DNA of 64,000 nt from Rossellomorea aquimaris (GTDB lineage Bacteria > Bacillota > Bacilli > Bacillales > Bacillaceae_B), in contig NZ_JAIVAT010000003.1 in assembly GCF_020172085.1 (NCBI RefSeq), positions 248,001-312,000 on the forward strand. Direction: 5' to 3'. The position numbers were made by a program, and so were the translations under genes. Below are positions 8,074 to 17,800 of this stretch, piece after piece. Under the pieces are notes generated by a model that searched no databases, had not been told where the DNA came from, and worked only from the letters and a program-made list of their open reading frames with translations. Numbering within the stretch: position 1 is the first letter of the stretch; each line of letters starts with the position of its first letter.

Positions 8074-8637
8074 ATTAATAAATTTTTTGCACTAAGTATT
8101 TTTACACTCATCGCTTTCTTGGCAGCGTGTTCTACTAAGGATTCCTTTGAAGACTTCTTCCATAAAAAGATGGAGGAAATGTCAAAGGGTTATGATCAAG
8201 AAGTAAATTATTCTTATTCACTCATTCACCAAGATGAAGATGTGGTTCAAACAAACGATGCGATCGCTGTATTTACAGAAAATAATCCTCAAGGAGAGCA
8301 AATATTTATTGCCTATTTTAAACAAGAAGATGGACAGTGGGAATGGAAACATACGAGAGGAGCTGAATGGGATACCCCTGTAAAATGGTCGGCTATGAAC
8401 CAGGAACCGTATATCTATTCTGGGGCAATCAGTGATCCTTCTATTAAGGAAGTGTATGCAGGGAGAGAAAAAGCCAAAATCATTGAGGTCGAAGAAGATA
8501 AAAGGTTCTGGTATGCCGTCAGTGATAAAAAGGATGTAGAAGTAAAGATCGTGATGGAAGATGGAACTCAGGAGGTAATGGAGGAATTAGATGATGAGAT
8601 GTTAGAGGAATGGACTGAGAAAATGAATAAACGTTGA
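8074..8637 (+). CDS. lipoprotein, apparent ATT start
   Basis: Counting from ATT 8074 the product has 187 residues and begins with a near-ideal lipoprotein signal: NKF, a hydrophobic core and the lipobox FLAAC. The first ordinary start codon in frame (TTG 8119) lies three residues before the cysteine and would destroy the signal, and a stop codon sits at 8065-8067, so ATT is the only start that keeps the signal. AGAGGA lies 9 bases upstream. The mature part is acidic and shows no domain I can name. It may be co-transcribed with the next membrane protein gene. Confidence 0.75.
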   Translation: MNKFFALSIFTLIAFLAACSTKDSFEDFFHKKMEEMSKGYDQEVNYSYSLIHQDEDVVQTNDAIAVFTENNPQGEQIFIAYFKQEDGQWEWKHTRGAEWDTPVKWSAMNQEPYIYSGAISDPSIKEVYAGREKAKIIEVEEDKRFWYAVSDKKDVEVKIVMEDGTQEVMEELDDEMLEEWTEKMNKR

Positions 8638-8686
8638 TTGCTTGTTTGGGAATAGGAATTAATTGAAGAATTTGAGGGGGGATTCT

Positions 8687-8953
8687 GTGAATCTGAAAAT
8701 ATATCGAATCATTCATCTTGTCATTACAGGCATACTCACTATACCTATTACTCTTTTCTTCGCGAGTGGTGGCTTAGGTGAGAATTACACCGATCATACG
8801 TTTGTTTACCCTCAATTTCTTTTAGTCATAGCTGTCTGGATCATCGGTTCGGTGCTCTCTTTTAATAAGAATATTGCTACATTCGGCTTAATGATCAGTG
8901 CTTTGCCAGCAGTGTTTTTCATCGGGAATGTTCTTATTACATTCTTGACTTAA
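8687..8953 (+). CDS. small three-helix membrane protein, 88 aa
   Basis: The product has hydrophobic segments at about residues 6-27, 42-58 and 64-86, joined by short loops, and no recognisable family. GTG 8687 is chosen since GAGGGGGG is just upstream; a TTG at 8663 lies before that site. The gene sits between the lipoprotein gene and a GNAT gene on the same strand, with gaps of about 50 and 34 bases, so the three may form one transcript. Confidence 0.65.
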   Translation: MNLKIYRIIHLVITGILTIPITLFFASGGLGENYTDHTFVYPQFLLVIAVWIIGSVLSFNKNIATFGLMISALPAVFFIGNVLITFLT

Positions 8954-8987
8954 TTCTTTAAAATCTAAATCAAGAGCGGGTGTAGCC

Positions 8988-9458
8988 ATGGAGGTTCGGT
9001 TAGAAAAAGCAACAAACCAAGATGCACAATCTATCTTTAACATTCAGGTTGAGGCATTTATGCCACTGTTGAACACGTATAAAGATTCTGAAACCAATCC
9101 GGCGAACGAGACGATTGAAAGAGTACAAAAAAGGATCAATAGGGCTGACGGTGGCTTCTATAAGATTTTGACTGAGGATAAACTCGTAGGGGCCATTTGC
9201 GTCTATTGGAAAGAAGATGTTCAGTTCTGGATTAGTCCCATGTTTATTTTACCTTCTTCTCAAGGGAAGGGGATCGCACAGAAAACGATACTCTTAGTTG
9301 AAGAAATGTTTCCTCAAGCAGAATCGTGGGAATTAGCGACACTATTAGAAGAGGAAAGAAACTGTCATCTGTATGAAAAAATGGGCTATAGCAAAACGGG
9401 AATCAGTAAGAAATTAAATGATCATGCCACACTTATTTTTTATAAAAAGATTTGTTAA
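8988..9458 (+). CDS. GNAT family N-acetyltransferase
   Basis: The 156-residue protein shows the GNAT fold: the N-terminal strand EVRLEKATNQDAQSIFNIQ, the central strand pair ILTEDKLVGAICVYW, the acetyl-CoA loop SQGKGIAQK and the closing helix HLYEKMGYSKTG. The substrate cannot be told from the sequence. A weak GGGTG site precedes the ATG. It is followed 38 bases later by a second GNAT gene of the same length but clearly different sequence, so this is not a recent duplication. Confidence 0.85.
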   Translation: MEVRLEKATNQDAQSIFNIQVEAFMPLLNTYKDSETNPANETIERVQKRINRADGGFYKILTEDKLVGAICVYWKEDVQFWISPMFILPSSQGKGIAQKTILLVEEMFPQAESWELATLLEEERNCHLYEKMGYSKTGISKKLNDHATLIFYKKIC

Positions 9459-9496
9459 CTTGCTTCAAGAGTTAAAGTCCACAGGGGGAATATAGA

Positions 9497-9967
9497 TTGG
9501 ATATACATATGAGAGAGGCCACCAAGAACGATTATGATGCGGTTCATTACATACAAAGACAAGTTCACGAAATGCATACAAAGGAAAGACCAGACCATTA
9601 TAGAATGGCTGATGCCACGTTAGATCAAGAGTACTTCAACAGCTTGATCGATGGAGAAAACACAAAGGTATTCTTGTTAGAAAAAGGCCAACCGATCGCT
9701 TATTCGATCATTACGATAAAACGTACAGAAGAAAGATCCATTCTCATCCCAAGGAAAGTGGTCTACATGGATGACTTTGGTGTCGACCATACGTACAGAG
9801 GAAACGGAATGGGGAGAATCTTCTTTGAGAAAATAATAGAGTTCGCAAAGAGTATAGAAGCAGACTCATTAGAATTAGGTGTATGGGAGTTCAACGAAGG
9901 AGCTATAAAATTTTATGAGTCGATGAAATTAAAGACAAAGAGTAGGCGGATGGGGATGGATTTATAA
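9497..9967 (+). CDS. GNAT family N-acetyltransferase
   Basis: The 156-residue protein starts with the typical strand HMREATKNDYDAVHYIQRQV and carries the acetyl-CoA binding loop HTYRGNGMGRIFFEK and the C-terminal WEFNEGAIKFYESMKL segment. TTG 9497 follows a GGGGGA site with normal spacing; ATG 9509 would also be in frame and loses only four residues. It lies between another GNAT gene and a NUDIX gene on the same strand. The acceptor is unknown. Confidence 0.85.
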   Translation: MDIHMREATKNDYDAVHYIQRQVHEMHTKERPDHYRMADATLDQEYFNSLIDGENTKVFLLEKGQPIAYSIITIKRTEERSILIPRKVVYMDDFGVDHTYRGNGMGRIFFEKIIEFAKSIEADSLELGVWEFNEGAIKFYESMKLKTKSRRMGMDL

Positions 9968-10031
9968 AGTAGTTCATAGGGAAATAACCACAATAATAAA
10001 CTTACACTGGGACAAAATGGCGGAGGATATT

Positions 10032-10484
10032 ATGGGATATATTATGGATTTAAGAGAAATAGTGGGGAGTCGCCCACTCATTATGGCTGGTGCATGCGTC
10101 ATTATTGTTAATTCCAATAAAGAGCTATTATTACAACTTAGAAAGGACAATCATTGTTGGGGTTTAGCTGGTGGCTCATTAGAGATTGGGGAAACGTTAG
10201 AACAAGTAGCTAAGAGAGAATTACTTGAAGAGACAGGTTTATTGGCAAATGAATTAACCTTATTTAACGTATATTCTGGTAGTGATTTTTATTATCAATA
10301 TCCTCATGGTGATGAGGTATATAATGTGGTGACCGTTTATATATGCAGGGATTATGAAGGTCGATTAAGGAAAGACGAAAATGAGGTCGAAGAATTAAAA
10401 TTCTTTAATATGGCTGACATTCCTTCTACTATTAGCCCACCTGACCTACCTATCATAAATGAATTTATACAAAAGGAATTATAG
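10032..10484 (+). CDS. NUDIX hydrolase (paralog 1 of 3)
   Basis: The 150-residue protein carries a complete NUDIX box, GGSLEIGETLEQVAKRE followed by LLEETGL, which binds the divalent metal used to cleave nucleoside diphosphate-linked substrates. Its N-terminus YIMDLREIVGSRPLIMAGA aligns with those of the NUDIX proteins at 40965 and 54713 (YFKYLRQYVGHKPIILPGS and YVKDLRKLVGTRPLILPGS). That alignment and the GGAGG site favour ATG 10032 over ATG 10017. The substrate is unknown. The gene ends where the decayed region begins. Confidence 0.9.
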   Translation: MGYIMDLREIVGSRPLIMAGACVIIVNSNKELLLQLRKDNHCWGLAGGSLEIGETLEQVAKRELLEETGLLANELTLFNVYSGSDFYYQYPHGDEVYNVVTVYICRDYEGRLRKDENEVEELKFFNMADIPSTISPPDLPIINEFIQKEL

Positions 10485-10575
10485 AGCTACAGGTGTGTAT
10501 AATGGACGGTCTGTCTGCCTCTTGCCTAACAGAGAATCTGATTGAGGGAGTGTACGACCAACAAAGAATAGGGGA

Positions 10576-10921
10576 ATGTTCATGTTATTCATACAGATGT
10601 CAGTGGTTTCCAGGTGCGGGAAAATCTACACTTGCTCGTGAAATGGCCAAAAGAACAGGAGCTATAATCATTGACCATGATGTTAGTAAGACATCACTAT
10701 TAGAGACGAGTGAGGGAGCCGAAATGGACGGCCATACGTCAGGGAAAATATCATACAATTTTGATTGGGCTATCATTGAATCTATATTATCCCCAGGCAA
10801 TAAAGTAATATTTGATAGTCCTTGCCTATATGATGAAATGATTCATAAAGGAACGAGTCTAGCAGAAAAATTCAATGTGAATTACAAGTATGCTGGTCGA
10901 AACGTGAACTTATCCATTTAG
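10576..10921 (+). pseudogene. broken P-loop kinase/AAA ATPase
   Basis: The body has a Walker A motif (FPGAGKSTLAREMAKRTGA) and looks like the small zeta-toxin/kinase-type ATPases. Two lesions are visible. The natural start (ATG 10576 or 10582, after GGGG) reads FIQMS and then needs a +1 shift near 10603 to enter the Walker A frame. The right end stops early at 10921, after YKYAGRNVNLSI, before the helical lid that such kinases have. An open frame from ATG 10493 covers the body but its N-terminal 45 residues are unlike any kinase. I read it as a frameshifted and truncated remnant. Confidence 0.7.
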
Positions 10922-10930
10922 CCTTCTCAG

Positions 10931-11053
10931 ATGAGTATCGAGGAGCTTTATGAGGGTACTCAATACACGGTTGAGGAAAACGGGAATGTGGATGTACCAG
11001 ACAATCAGTTGAGTATTGAAGAAGTGGAATCAGAAGAAGATCAGGTTGAATGA
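10931..11053 (+). CDS. short acidic open frame, possible gene fragment
   Basis: Forty residues, very acidic, beginning SIEELYEGTQYTVEENG and with the direct repeat LSIEEVE / MSIEELY. There is no ribosome binding site, and it follows the kinase remnant in the same frame after a TAG. It may be the tail end of a phage structural gene, given the lysis-gene debris downstream, but this is only a guess. From here to 11232 I see no other coding signal. Confidence 0.3.
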   Translation: MSIEELYEGTQYTVEENGNVDVPDNQLSIEEVESEEDQVE

Positions 11054-11232
11054 TGCAAATATATCCCTGATGATCGTCCGAAATGACAGCAGATAGAAGA
11101 TAGGGAGAAGGTGTGCATCACCCTATGCAAAACTCTATATTTTGAAGAATATACATTTGTTGTACCTATGTCCAATCATGATTTTGATACTTCCATATAA
11201 TAAGTTAAGAATAGTGTATCGAGGTGTGTGGA

Positions 11233-11958
11233 ATGAGAAAAATCCCTAAGTTAAGAAGAAACAATATTTATCTCCCAAAAGAAATAATGCCACCAGAGAG
11301 CTGTGATATATATCCATTCAATTGTAATTGTCCTCCGGGTCCACCTGGCCCACAAGGAGAGCAGGGACCACAAGGAGAACCGGGCCCACAAGGAGAGCAG
11401 GGACCAGAAGGAGAACCGGGCCCACAAGGAGAGCAGGGACCAGAAGGAGAACCGGGCCCACAAGGAGAGCAGGGCCCACAAGGAGAACCGGGACCACAAG
11501 GAGAGCAGGGGCCACAAGGACCAGGGATTACACCTGTTTATGGTTCATTATATCGAAATGGCATTACCGGTGCAGTCAGCGGAGATTTGATGACCTTTAC
11601 TAATATTGGGCCATATAGTGGAGTTACACCAATTCTTGGAACGACACAAGGAATAAGAATAAGTAGTGAAGGAGTGTACTCCATACATTATTCATTTATT
11701 GCTCAATTTCCAGCTTCAACTTCAATTGAGGTTGATATTCTAGAAACCTACGTTAGATTAAATGAGGGACCAATAAATGAATTGTCAGAAATACGATATT
11801 ACTCAATTCCACCTTCAGATGTGATAAATAATACTTTCGCAAGAACAATTATGCTCTCATTAAGTGTGAATGACCTTATCCAAGTGATAATAGAATCTGC
11901 AACTCCAGATATAGGATACTTTAATAATATTTTAATGGTTGTGAAACAAGATAACTAA
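11233..11958 (+). CDS. collagen-like protein with BclA-type C-terminal domain
   Basis: The 241-residue product has a basic N-terminal stretch (about residues 1-33), a pure Gly-X-Y collagen stretch (about residues 35-97; mostly GPQGEQ and [12 protein letters not shown] units) and a C-terminal domain of about 140 residues that starts [10 protein letters not shown] and resembles the jelly-roll trimerisation head of BclA-like exosporium proteins. Such proteins form trimeric filaments on the spore surface; whether this one does so is inferred. GAGGTG precedes ATG 11233. There is no signal peptide, as expected for spore-coat delivery. The gene looks intact although its neighbours on both sides are broken. 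Confidence 0.85.
   Translation: MRKIPKLRRNNIYLPKEIMPPESCDIYPFNCNCPPGPPGPQGEQGPQGEPGPQGEQGPEGEPGPQGEQGPEGEPGPQGEQGPQGEPGPQGEQGPQGPGITPVYGSLYRNGITGAVSGDLMTFTNIGPYSGVTPILGTTQGIRISSEGVYSIHYSFIAQFPASTSIEVDILETYVRLNEGPINELSEIRYYSIPPSDVINNTFARTIMLSLSVNDLIQVIIESATPDIGYFNNILMVVKQDN
11335..11526 (+). repeat. Gly-X-Y coding tandem repeat
   Basis: An 18-36 base unit of the type CCACAAGGAGAGCAGGG, alternating with CCAGAAGGAGAACCGGG, is repeated with very few changes. The high identity makes it prone to slippage, so the length probably varies between strains. It also produces long meaningless open frames in four other reading frames. Confidence 0.9.
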
Positions 11959-11996
11959 AATTTTGTCAATTAGAATTGAAAGAGGAGGAAGCTTAA

Positions 11997-12302
11997 ATGG
12001 GAAAATAATTGTTCATGCTTCCTGAGATCGACAGAGAGAAAACAAAGGAAGCTGTTGAATCAGCATTAGAAAAATATCGATTCTATTTACTAACTGTTCC
12101 AGAGAATAAGCTTCCTAAGGTGACTGCTACTTATTCACTTGTTCCTCCTTCATTTTCGAATGAGTTTCATTCATCAACTGAACAGACAGCTATAGATCGG
12201 ATTGAGTGGGACATTGCCAGGAACAGACATATTGAATGGGTCTTAAGGGGAGTTAACAAGCTAAGTAAAATGGAATGTCATAGACCAAATCCTTGGATTG
12301 AA
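11997..12302 (+). pseudogene. ArpU-family phage late regulator, broken
   Basis: AGGAGG precedes ATG 11997, but codon 4 is TAA (ATG GGA AAA TAA TTG TTC ATG); after it the same frame continues with MLPEIDREKTKEAVESALEK, which looks like the N-terminus of ArpU family regulators that control phage packaging and lysis genes. A C-to-T change (CAA to TAA) would explain the stop. The body then runs only to about residue 100 before it meets holin-like sequence in another frame, so the C-terminal part has been lost by a deletion. It is part of a decayed lysis module with the two genes that follow. Confidence 0.65.
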
Positions 12303-12453
12303 CGGGGTCCTCACCTTTGGAACCGTTCTTTTTTATATCGCCAATGAAGGATTGTCGATCGCAGAGAACCTTGCGCAAATCGGAGTGAAGGTGCCAAAGG
12401 CAATCACTGAACGTTTGCAGGTTATTGAAAATCAAAGTGAAGAGAAGAACTAA
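12303..12453 (+). pseudogene. C-terminal fragment of a phage holin
   Basis: In the frame ending at TAA 12451 the sequence reads GVLTFGTVLFYIANEGLSIA, then ENLAQIGVKVPKAITERLQV. This is the typical last helix and tail of the TcdE/UtxA-type toxin-secretion/phage lysis holins. The N-terminal helices are missing; the join with the ArpU remnant lies near 12300. A holin followed by an endolysin is the normal order of a phage lysis cassette, which supports the call. Confidence 0.65.
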
Positions 12454-12509
12454 GGGCTGCCTTAAAGGTGGCTCTTTTTATATTAAAAAAATGTAAGGGA
12501 GAGATTTTG

Positions 12510-12939
12510 ATGTTTATTTATCCAGCACAAGGTAAGATCACATCACGTTTCGGGAAAGACTTCCTTCATGGAGTCGCACGGATTCACAATGGGATTGATA
12601 TCGCACAGAATGGCACGGTGAAATTGGTGGCGGCAGCTTCTGGAATGGTGTCTAGATCCTATCGATCTAGCAGTTATGGAGAAGTTGTTTTCATTGTTCA
12701 CAGCCTCAATGGAGAAACCTATGAAACGGTGTACGCTCACATGCGCTCAGGCAGTCGAAAAGTATGTACAGGGGATTCAAGTGAAGCAAGGACAGTTCCT
12801 CGGATATATGGGAAACACAGGCGATTCTACAGGGCAACATCTTCATTTTGAGCTGCATAAAGGCAGGTGGAACAGAGATAAGAGTCACGCGGTAGATCCA
12901 TTCGATTATCTAGGGAAGCGCTTTCCTTCATTATTATAA
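12510..12939 (+). pseudogene. M23 metallopeptidase endolysin, frameshifted
   Basis: The first frame from ATG 12510 (ribosome site AAGGGAGAG) gives the M23 core: ITSRFG, then HNGIDIAQNGTVKLVAAASG with the metal-binding H..D, then YETVYAHM. Near 12750 a +1 shift is needed to continue with VQGIQVKQGQFLGYMGNTGD and GQHLHFELHKG, which holds the HLHFE metal ligand pair. The two halves together match a whole lysostaphin-type domain of about 140 residues, so only a single indel separates this from an intact phage endolysin. It cleaves peptidoglycan cross-bridges in family members. Confidence 0.78.
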
Positions 12940-13138
12940 CCATATTCAGCTACAACATTATTCTGTTGATCATGAATTTTTACCAATTGATCTAAATCAT
13001 TATAGAAATAGGTATAAATATCATCAGAAATTAAGTTTCCGTTTAAGTCGTATGAATAGGGTTGACAACTTTATCATATTCATATGTGATAGTTGTTCCG
13101 TTTAAAAGGGTTTCATTTATTAACTGTTCTACCAAAGA
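12915..13138 (-). pseudogene. RHS/YD-repeat protein fragment
   Basis: On the minus strand one frame reads LNGTTITYEYDKVVNPIHTT and stops; a shifted frame continues with DLNGNLISDDIYTYFYNDLD and QLVKIHDQQNNVVAEYGYNN, then EGKR. These are textbook YD-repeat units of RHS/WapA-type polymorphic toxins. There is at least one frameshift and no intact start or end, and the fragment abuts or slightly overlaps the endolysin remnant. No toxin tip or immunity gene could be recognised beside it. The rest of the gap to 13342 is AT-rich and shows nothing I can name. Confidence 0.72.
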
Positions 13139-13342
13139 AAAAATAAATGAAACCTATCGATTTCCTCATTCGTCTAATTAATATAGAGTATTTTAAAAAA
13201 ATTCTGAAGAAAATCTAACAGAGAATAGAAACCTGCAAGGTATCCTATCCTCAGCTTATGACCACGGTGTTTTGAGGGCAGCTGGATGTTCGCTCCTTCG
13301 ACAACGGGCAACATTACGGAAAGAAAGGTGGATGAGGTAGAA

Positions 13343-14188
13343 ATGATGTGGGAACAAAAGCTAATTCAAACAGAACGAGGAAATTTCGAAATATTTGTAG
13401 CGGGGAATGGTGAACCATTATGTGTGACTCATCTTTATAGCGAGTTTAACGAGCGTGGCTACTATTTCGCTGATATGTTTGTAGATGATTTCAAAGTGTT
13501 TCTTGTAAACCTGAAAGAATCGGGGAAATCGACTGAAGTGACAAATGAAGATGAGCTATGTATGAGTGAGACATGTAAAGACTTAGAAGCTATCCGGATA
13601 GCGCTTGGGTTAGTTCACTGGAACTTTGCCGGCCATTCCACTGGAGGAATGCTCGGGTTGGTGTATGCTGCTAATCACCCAAATTCTTTAGAGCGTTTAA
13701 TTGTCGGTGGAGCATCCGCTACCAATGCGTATATGGAACATCAGGAAAGTATTTATTGTGATCAAAATCCAGGTAATAATCGTTTAAAAGAACTAATCTC
13801 CATGATGAAATCTCAAGATTCAACGAAAGAAGAACGAGTACAAGCAGGTAGAGAATGGACCGAAATGTCATTGTATGACCCGGAAAGATTCGATGAATAT
13901 TTCTCAAAGCCAAGCAGTGGCAGAGTGGTCCAGAAACGGTTAGATTATTATTCTAATACCGAACTCCCAACGTATGATATTAGAGAAAGCATTTCGGACA
14001 TCACCACTCCGACCATTATTTTCTGTGGAAGATACGACTCTCAATGCCCATTTGTGTATTCAGAAGAAATCTTTGATCTTCTTCCCAATTCATCCTTTTA
14101 CATTTTCGAAAATAGCAACCATTCACCACACTTAGAAGAAAGAGAAAAATTCAGTGAGATGGTGAAGGATTTTAATCAATTGATCTAA
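13343..14188 (+). CDS. alpha/beta hydrolase
   Basis: The 281-residue protein has the nucleophile elbow GHSTGG (Ser about residue 100), the acid in CGRYDSQCP and the catalytic His in ENSNHSPHLEE, in the order expected for alpha/beta hydrolases, and is closest in feel to the proline iminopeptidase group. There is no signal peptide, so it should act in the cytoplasm. The frame stays open upstream to 13286, but GAGG places the start at ATG 13343. The substrate is not predictable. It is intact although it borders the decayed phage and RHS debris. Confidence 0.87.
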   Translation: MMWEQKLIQTERGNFEIFVAGNGEPLCVTHLYSEFNERGYYFADMFVDDFKVFLVNLKESGKSTEVTNEDELCMSETCKDLEAIRIALGLVHWNFAGHSTGGMLGLVYAANHPNSLERLIVGGASATNAYMEHQESIYCDQNPGNNRLKELISMMKSQDSTKEERVQAGREWTEMSLYDPERFDEYFSKPSSGRVVQKRLDYYSNTELPTYDIRESISDITTPTIIFCGRYDSQCPFVYSEEIFDLLPNSSFYIFENSNHSPHLEEREKFSEMVKDFNQLI

Positions 14189-14294
14189 GCGTTTTGCTAT
14201 CGTCTTCTCTAATTCAAATCTCAGCTGAGCGCGATTAAAAGGTTTACTTAATATTCGTTGAATTCTGATATGACCAAACCTAAGGAGGATTCAG

Positions 14295-14525
14295 ATGGAT
14301 AAACGGGTTCAGTTCGACTTTGAAATCGACTTTACAAACGGAGGCGGCATACAGGGACAGGAATTCCGTCTTGATATTGATGGGGATGACATCTCTGATC
14401 AAGAGCTCGCTGCATATATCGTTGAGGACATGAGGCTGTTGATGGTTGGGGAAGTGAGGATTTTGAATAAAAAAATCATTACTGAAAAGCATAAACGAAA
14501 GCCGGGTGAAAAGGAAACCAATTAG
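14295..14525 (+). CDS. conserved small protein, 76 aa
   Basis: The product is a soluble protein with an acidic first half (VQFDFEIDFTNGGGIQGQEF, then RLDIDGDDISDQELAAYIV) and a basic tail. I recall similar small Bacillus proteins with the same GGGIQGQ and DDISDEELA signature, but with no proven role; some are labelled cyclase without clear reason. AAGGAGG precedes ATG 14295. A strong terminator follows 36 bases after the stop, so it is probably a monocistronic unit. Confidence 0.7.
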   Translation: MDKRVQFDFEIDFTNGGGIQGQEFRLDIDGDDISDQELAAYIVEDMRLLMVGEVRILNKKIITEKHKRKPGEKETN

Positions 14526-14560
14526 TGACACTGAGTTATTTCGTAAGAGATTGCTTATAC

Positions 14561-14598
14561 AAAAAGGTGCATTTCTATTAAAGAAATGCACCTTTTTT
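14561..14598 (+). terminator. terminator after the 76-aa gene
   Basis: AAAAAGGTGCATTTCT pairs with AGAAATGCACCTTTTT around a 5-nt loop: a 16-bp stem followed by T residues. Confidence 0.9.
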
Positions 14599-14887
14599 AA
14601 TGGGTTTTATTTTTGAAAATAGGAAAATACATATAAAAATATCCTTGTCCCCATCCTTTTGTCTAGTTGTTGAATTTTCCCAATAGCTTTCAGTGTTTTG
14701 TAGGTCATATTTCATTGATGTGCATTGTCGAGTAAAGGAATTATGTTGTTTTAATAGGTACAATTCAGTGATTGTCGTTTACCAGCTTTGTCGACTTCTA
14801 TTAAACTTTCCCCATACATTTTATCTGACTCCCTATGGTACCGTTAAGTTGTTAAAAAATTCAGAAATAAGGAGTTGCGATAACTTA

Positions 14888-17800
14888 ATGAACACCAAAA
14901 AGAATCTATTAATCTACGTCTTAGGTGCAGGCATGATGTTGAGTTCAGTCAATATACCTGGCGTAAACGTTCTGGCAGAAAAGCCATCCACCATCGAAGA
15001 TGCTCTCTCAAACTTAACCCCCCAGCAGCTTGAAAACTACAAACAGCTACAAAGTGTTGAAAAAGAAGGACTCTTTTTATCTCAAAATGTCAATCTGGAC
15101 AGTAATGACTCGATCAAGGTCATTGTTCAACTGGATCATCATCCTGAAAAAGTCGCTATGCTTAAAGCACAACTTGAAGGTAAAACACTTACCCAAAAAG
15201 AAGCGAAGGATAATGTCGCTAATGATCAAAAGAAGTTGAAGCAAGATCTGGATCATATGTTTAAGGATAAGGGTCAATCTGGATTTAAGATCGGAAAAAC
15301 GTATGAAAACGCCATGAACGGTGTTTCATTAGAGGTTCCAGCTAATAGAGTGCAAGAATTACTAAATCTAGACGTTGTGAGAGCTGTATGGAGTGACGTT
15401 GAAGTACAGGTGGAGCCACCTGTAACGAATGATACTGAAGAACAAGAAGACGAGTATATCGTTGAAAGTATGCCTTATTTAAAGATCGACCAATTACATA
15501 GTGAAGGCTTCACTGGTAAAGGGATAAAAGTGGGAGTGATTGATACAGGTATCGATTACAATCACCCTGACTTAGACGGTGTTTTCAAAGGCGGCTATGA
15601 TTTTGTCGATAACGATACAGACCCGATGGAAACGACCTATAAGGATTGGCAAGCATCCGGGAAACCCGAGGTTTATAGTGGCAATAGCTACTACACCGAA
15701 CATGGAACCCATGTAGCGGGTACGATTGCCGGTCAAGGGGATAACGATGAATCTGAATATAGTGTAAAAGGTGTGGCACCCGAAGCGGACGTTTATGGGT
15801 ATCGTGTATTAGGCCCATACGGAAGCGGAACAAGTGAAAATGTCATTGCAGGGATCGATAAGGCCGTTGAACAAGGAATGGATGTAATCAATCTATCATT
15901 GGGTGCGATTGTGAATGACCCTCTCTACCCAACAAGTGTAGCAGTTAACAACGCGGTCCTCAGTGGAGTGACAGCCGTTGTATCTGCAGGAAATGCCGGA
16001 AGTGCTGCATTCACTCTAGGTTCACCTGGAACGTCCGCGCTTGCTCTGACAGTAGGCGCAAGTGATGTTCCATTCGACATTCCGACGTTAAACGGTCACT
16101 ATGGCTCAAATGAAGTGCACCTTCAATTAATGGCTAAAAACTTCAGCGATAAGATTTCTGACTTCGAGGGTGCGAGTCTTGAGGTATTGGATGCTGGACT
16201 TGGCGGGAATTCCAATTACTCATCCATCAAGGATAAAGTAAATGGGAATATCGCTCTTGTTAGTCGGGGTTCTTACTCATTTGCCGACAAGATTAAGTAT
16301 GCTAAACAAAATGGTGCCAAAGCTATCATCATTTATAATAACGAAGAAGGCCAGATCCCTTATTATCTTGGTGAGGGTGTAGATAACATCCCAACCTTCT
16401 CTTTATCCAAAGAAGAAGGTGAAATGTTAAAGAATAGTCTAGAAGAAGGTAAAACCATCACATTTAGTGATCTAGATGAATTCAAAACAGATGGGGACCA
16501 TCTTGCAAGCTTCAGCTCGAGGGGACCTTCTAAAATGAACTACGATATCAAACCTGAAGTTGTAGCTCCTGGTGTATCTGTATTATCGACGGTTCCTTCT
16601 TATATCAATGATAAAGAAAATGGAACCTATGACTATGCTTATACCCGATTGTCCGGGACATCCATGGCTTCTCCACATGTAGCAGGGATTGCTGCACTTC
16701 TATTACAGTCGAATAACAGCTATACGCCTGCTGATGTGAAATCCAAATTGATGAATACCGCCGACCCACTGAATGGTGATTACAGCGTGTATGAAGTCGG
16801 CGCAGGAAGGGTGGACCCATATGAAGCCATTCACTCCAGTGTCAACTTCCAGGTGGTGGACGAAACGACAACCATCCATAACGGGGAAGAAGTGACGATT
16901 GACGAACGAACTGGAGGTATGAGCTTCGGGTTACGTTATGTAGACGGAAAACCATTGCATGACCAACGAACAATCGAAATAACGAATTCAGGTGACAAGA
17001 ACAAGACGTTCCATGCCAGCGTAAAGTTTACAAGTAAATCCCTGGACGCAGCTGGAAACAACGTTTCACTTTCCTATGCTGACAAATTGACGATAAATGC
17101 CGGAAAATCAAAGAAAACGAAGGTGTTCCTGGATGTGCCGGCTACAGCTGAAAAGGGATATTACGAAGGGTACGTGACGTATGTAAATAGTGAGGATCCG
17201 TCTGAAGAATATCAAATTCCATTTGGCATAAGGGTATCGGAAGAAGGGATAGAAGCACTTGAGGCGTTTAACTTCTCAACCAAACAGAACAATCAATTCG
17301 GCACACTGTTTAACTTTACACCTGGATCATTTGTGCTAAGATCCCCGATGGAACAAATGAGTCTCGTATTGGTGGATCCAAAAACAAACAAAGATTTAGG
17401 GCTCATTGCATCGTTCAATCCAACTGGAATAAAAGAAGGACAAAGAATTGTATTTAATTCCATGTTCTCGGGTTACTATTACCCTTACACCGGGAACAAG
17501 AATAATCCATTCTCTGTGAATCCTACCCTTGCACCAGAAGGACATTACAAATTGAAACTTGTTGGGGTAAATGCAAAAGGAAAAATCTTTACAAAGGAAA
17601 CAGATACGTTTATCGATAATACGGCACCGAAAATATCCAGCAGCTTACCGAATGGTGTATATGAATATGCACCAGGGACAGAAACGGTACCCGTTTCTTT
17701 AAAGCTATACGATAACGAAATCGATCAAATGAAAGCAGCGGGATTCGATGTAGACCAATCGAATAATTACATCACCTATTACTGGGCATCACCGTTCCCT

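Noticed and set aside
10493..10575. N-terminal extension of the kinase frame from ATG 10493
   Set aside because: Its residues do not resemble a kinase and the natural start lies in another phase at 10576, so this is the pre-frameshift shadow.
11251..11603. Long open frames in four other phases across the collagen repeat
   Set aside because: They arise from the repeat unit, have absurd composition (alternating Trp/Leu/Ser or Arg/Thr/Gly) and lack ribosome sites.
12925..13342. An insertion sequence or transposase at the edge of the debris
   Set aside because: No terminal inverted repeats, target duplication or DDE/tyrosine motifs were seen; the visible coding trace is RHS-type.
15585..16820. 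Minus-strand frames inside the subtilase gene
   Set aside because: Shadows of the protease coding sequence without starts or domains.
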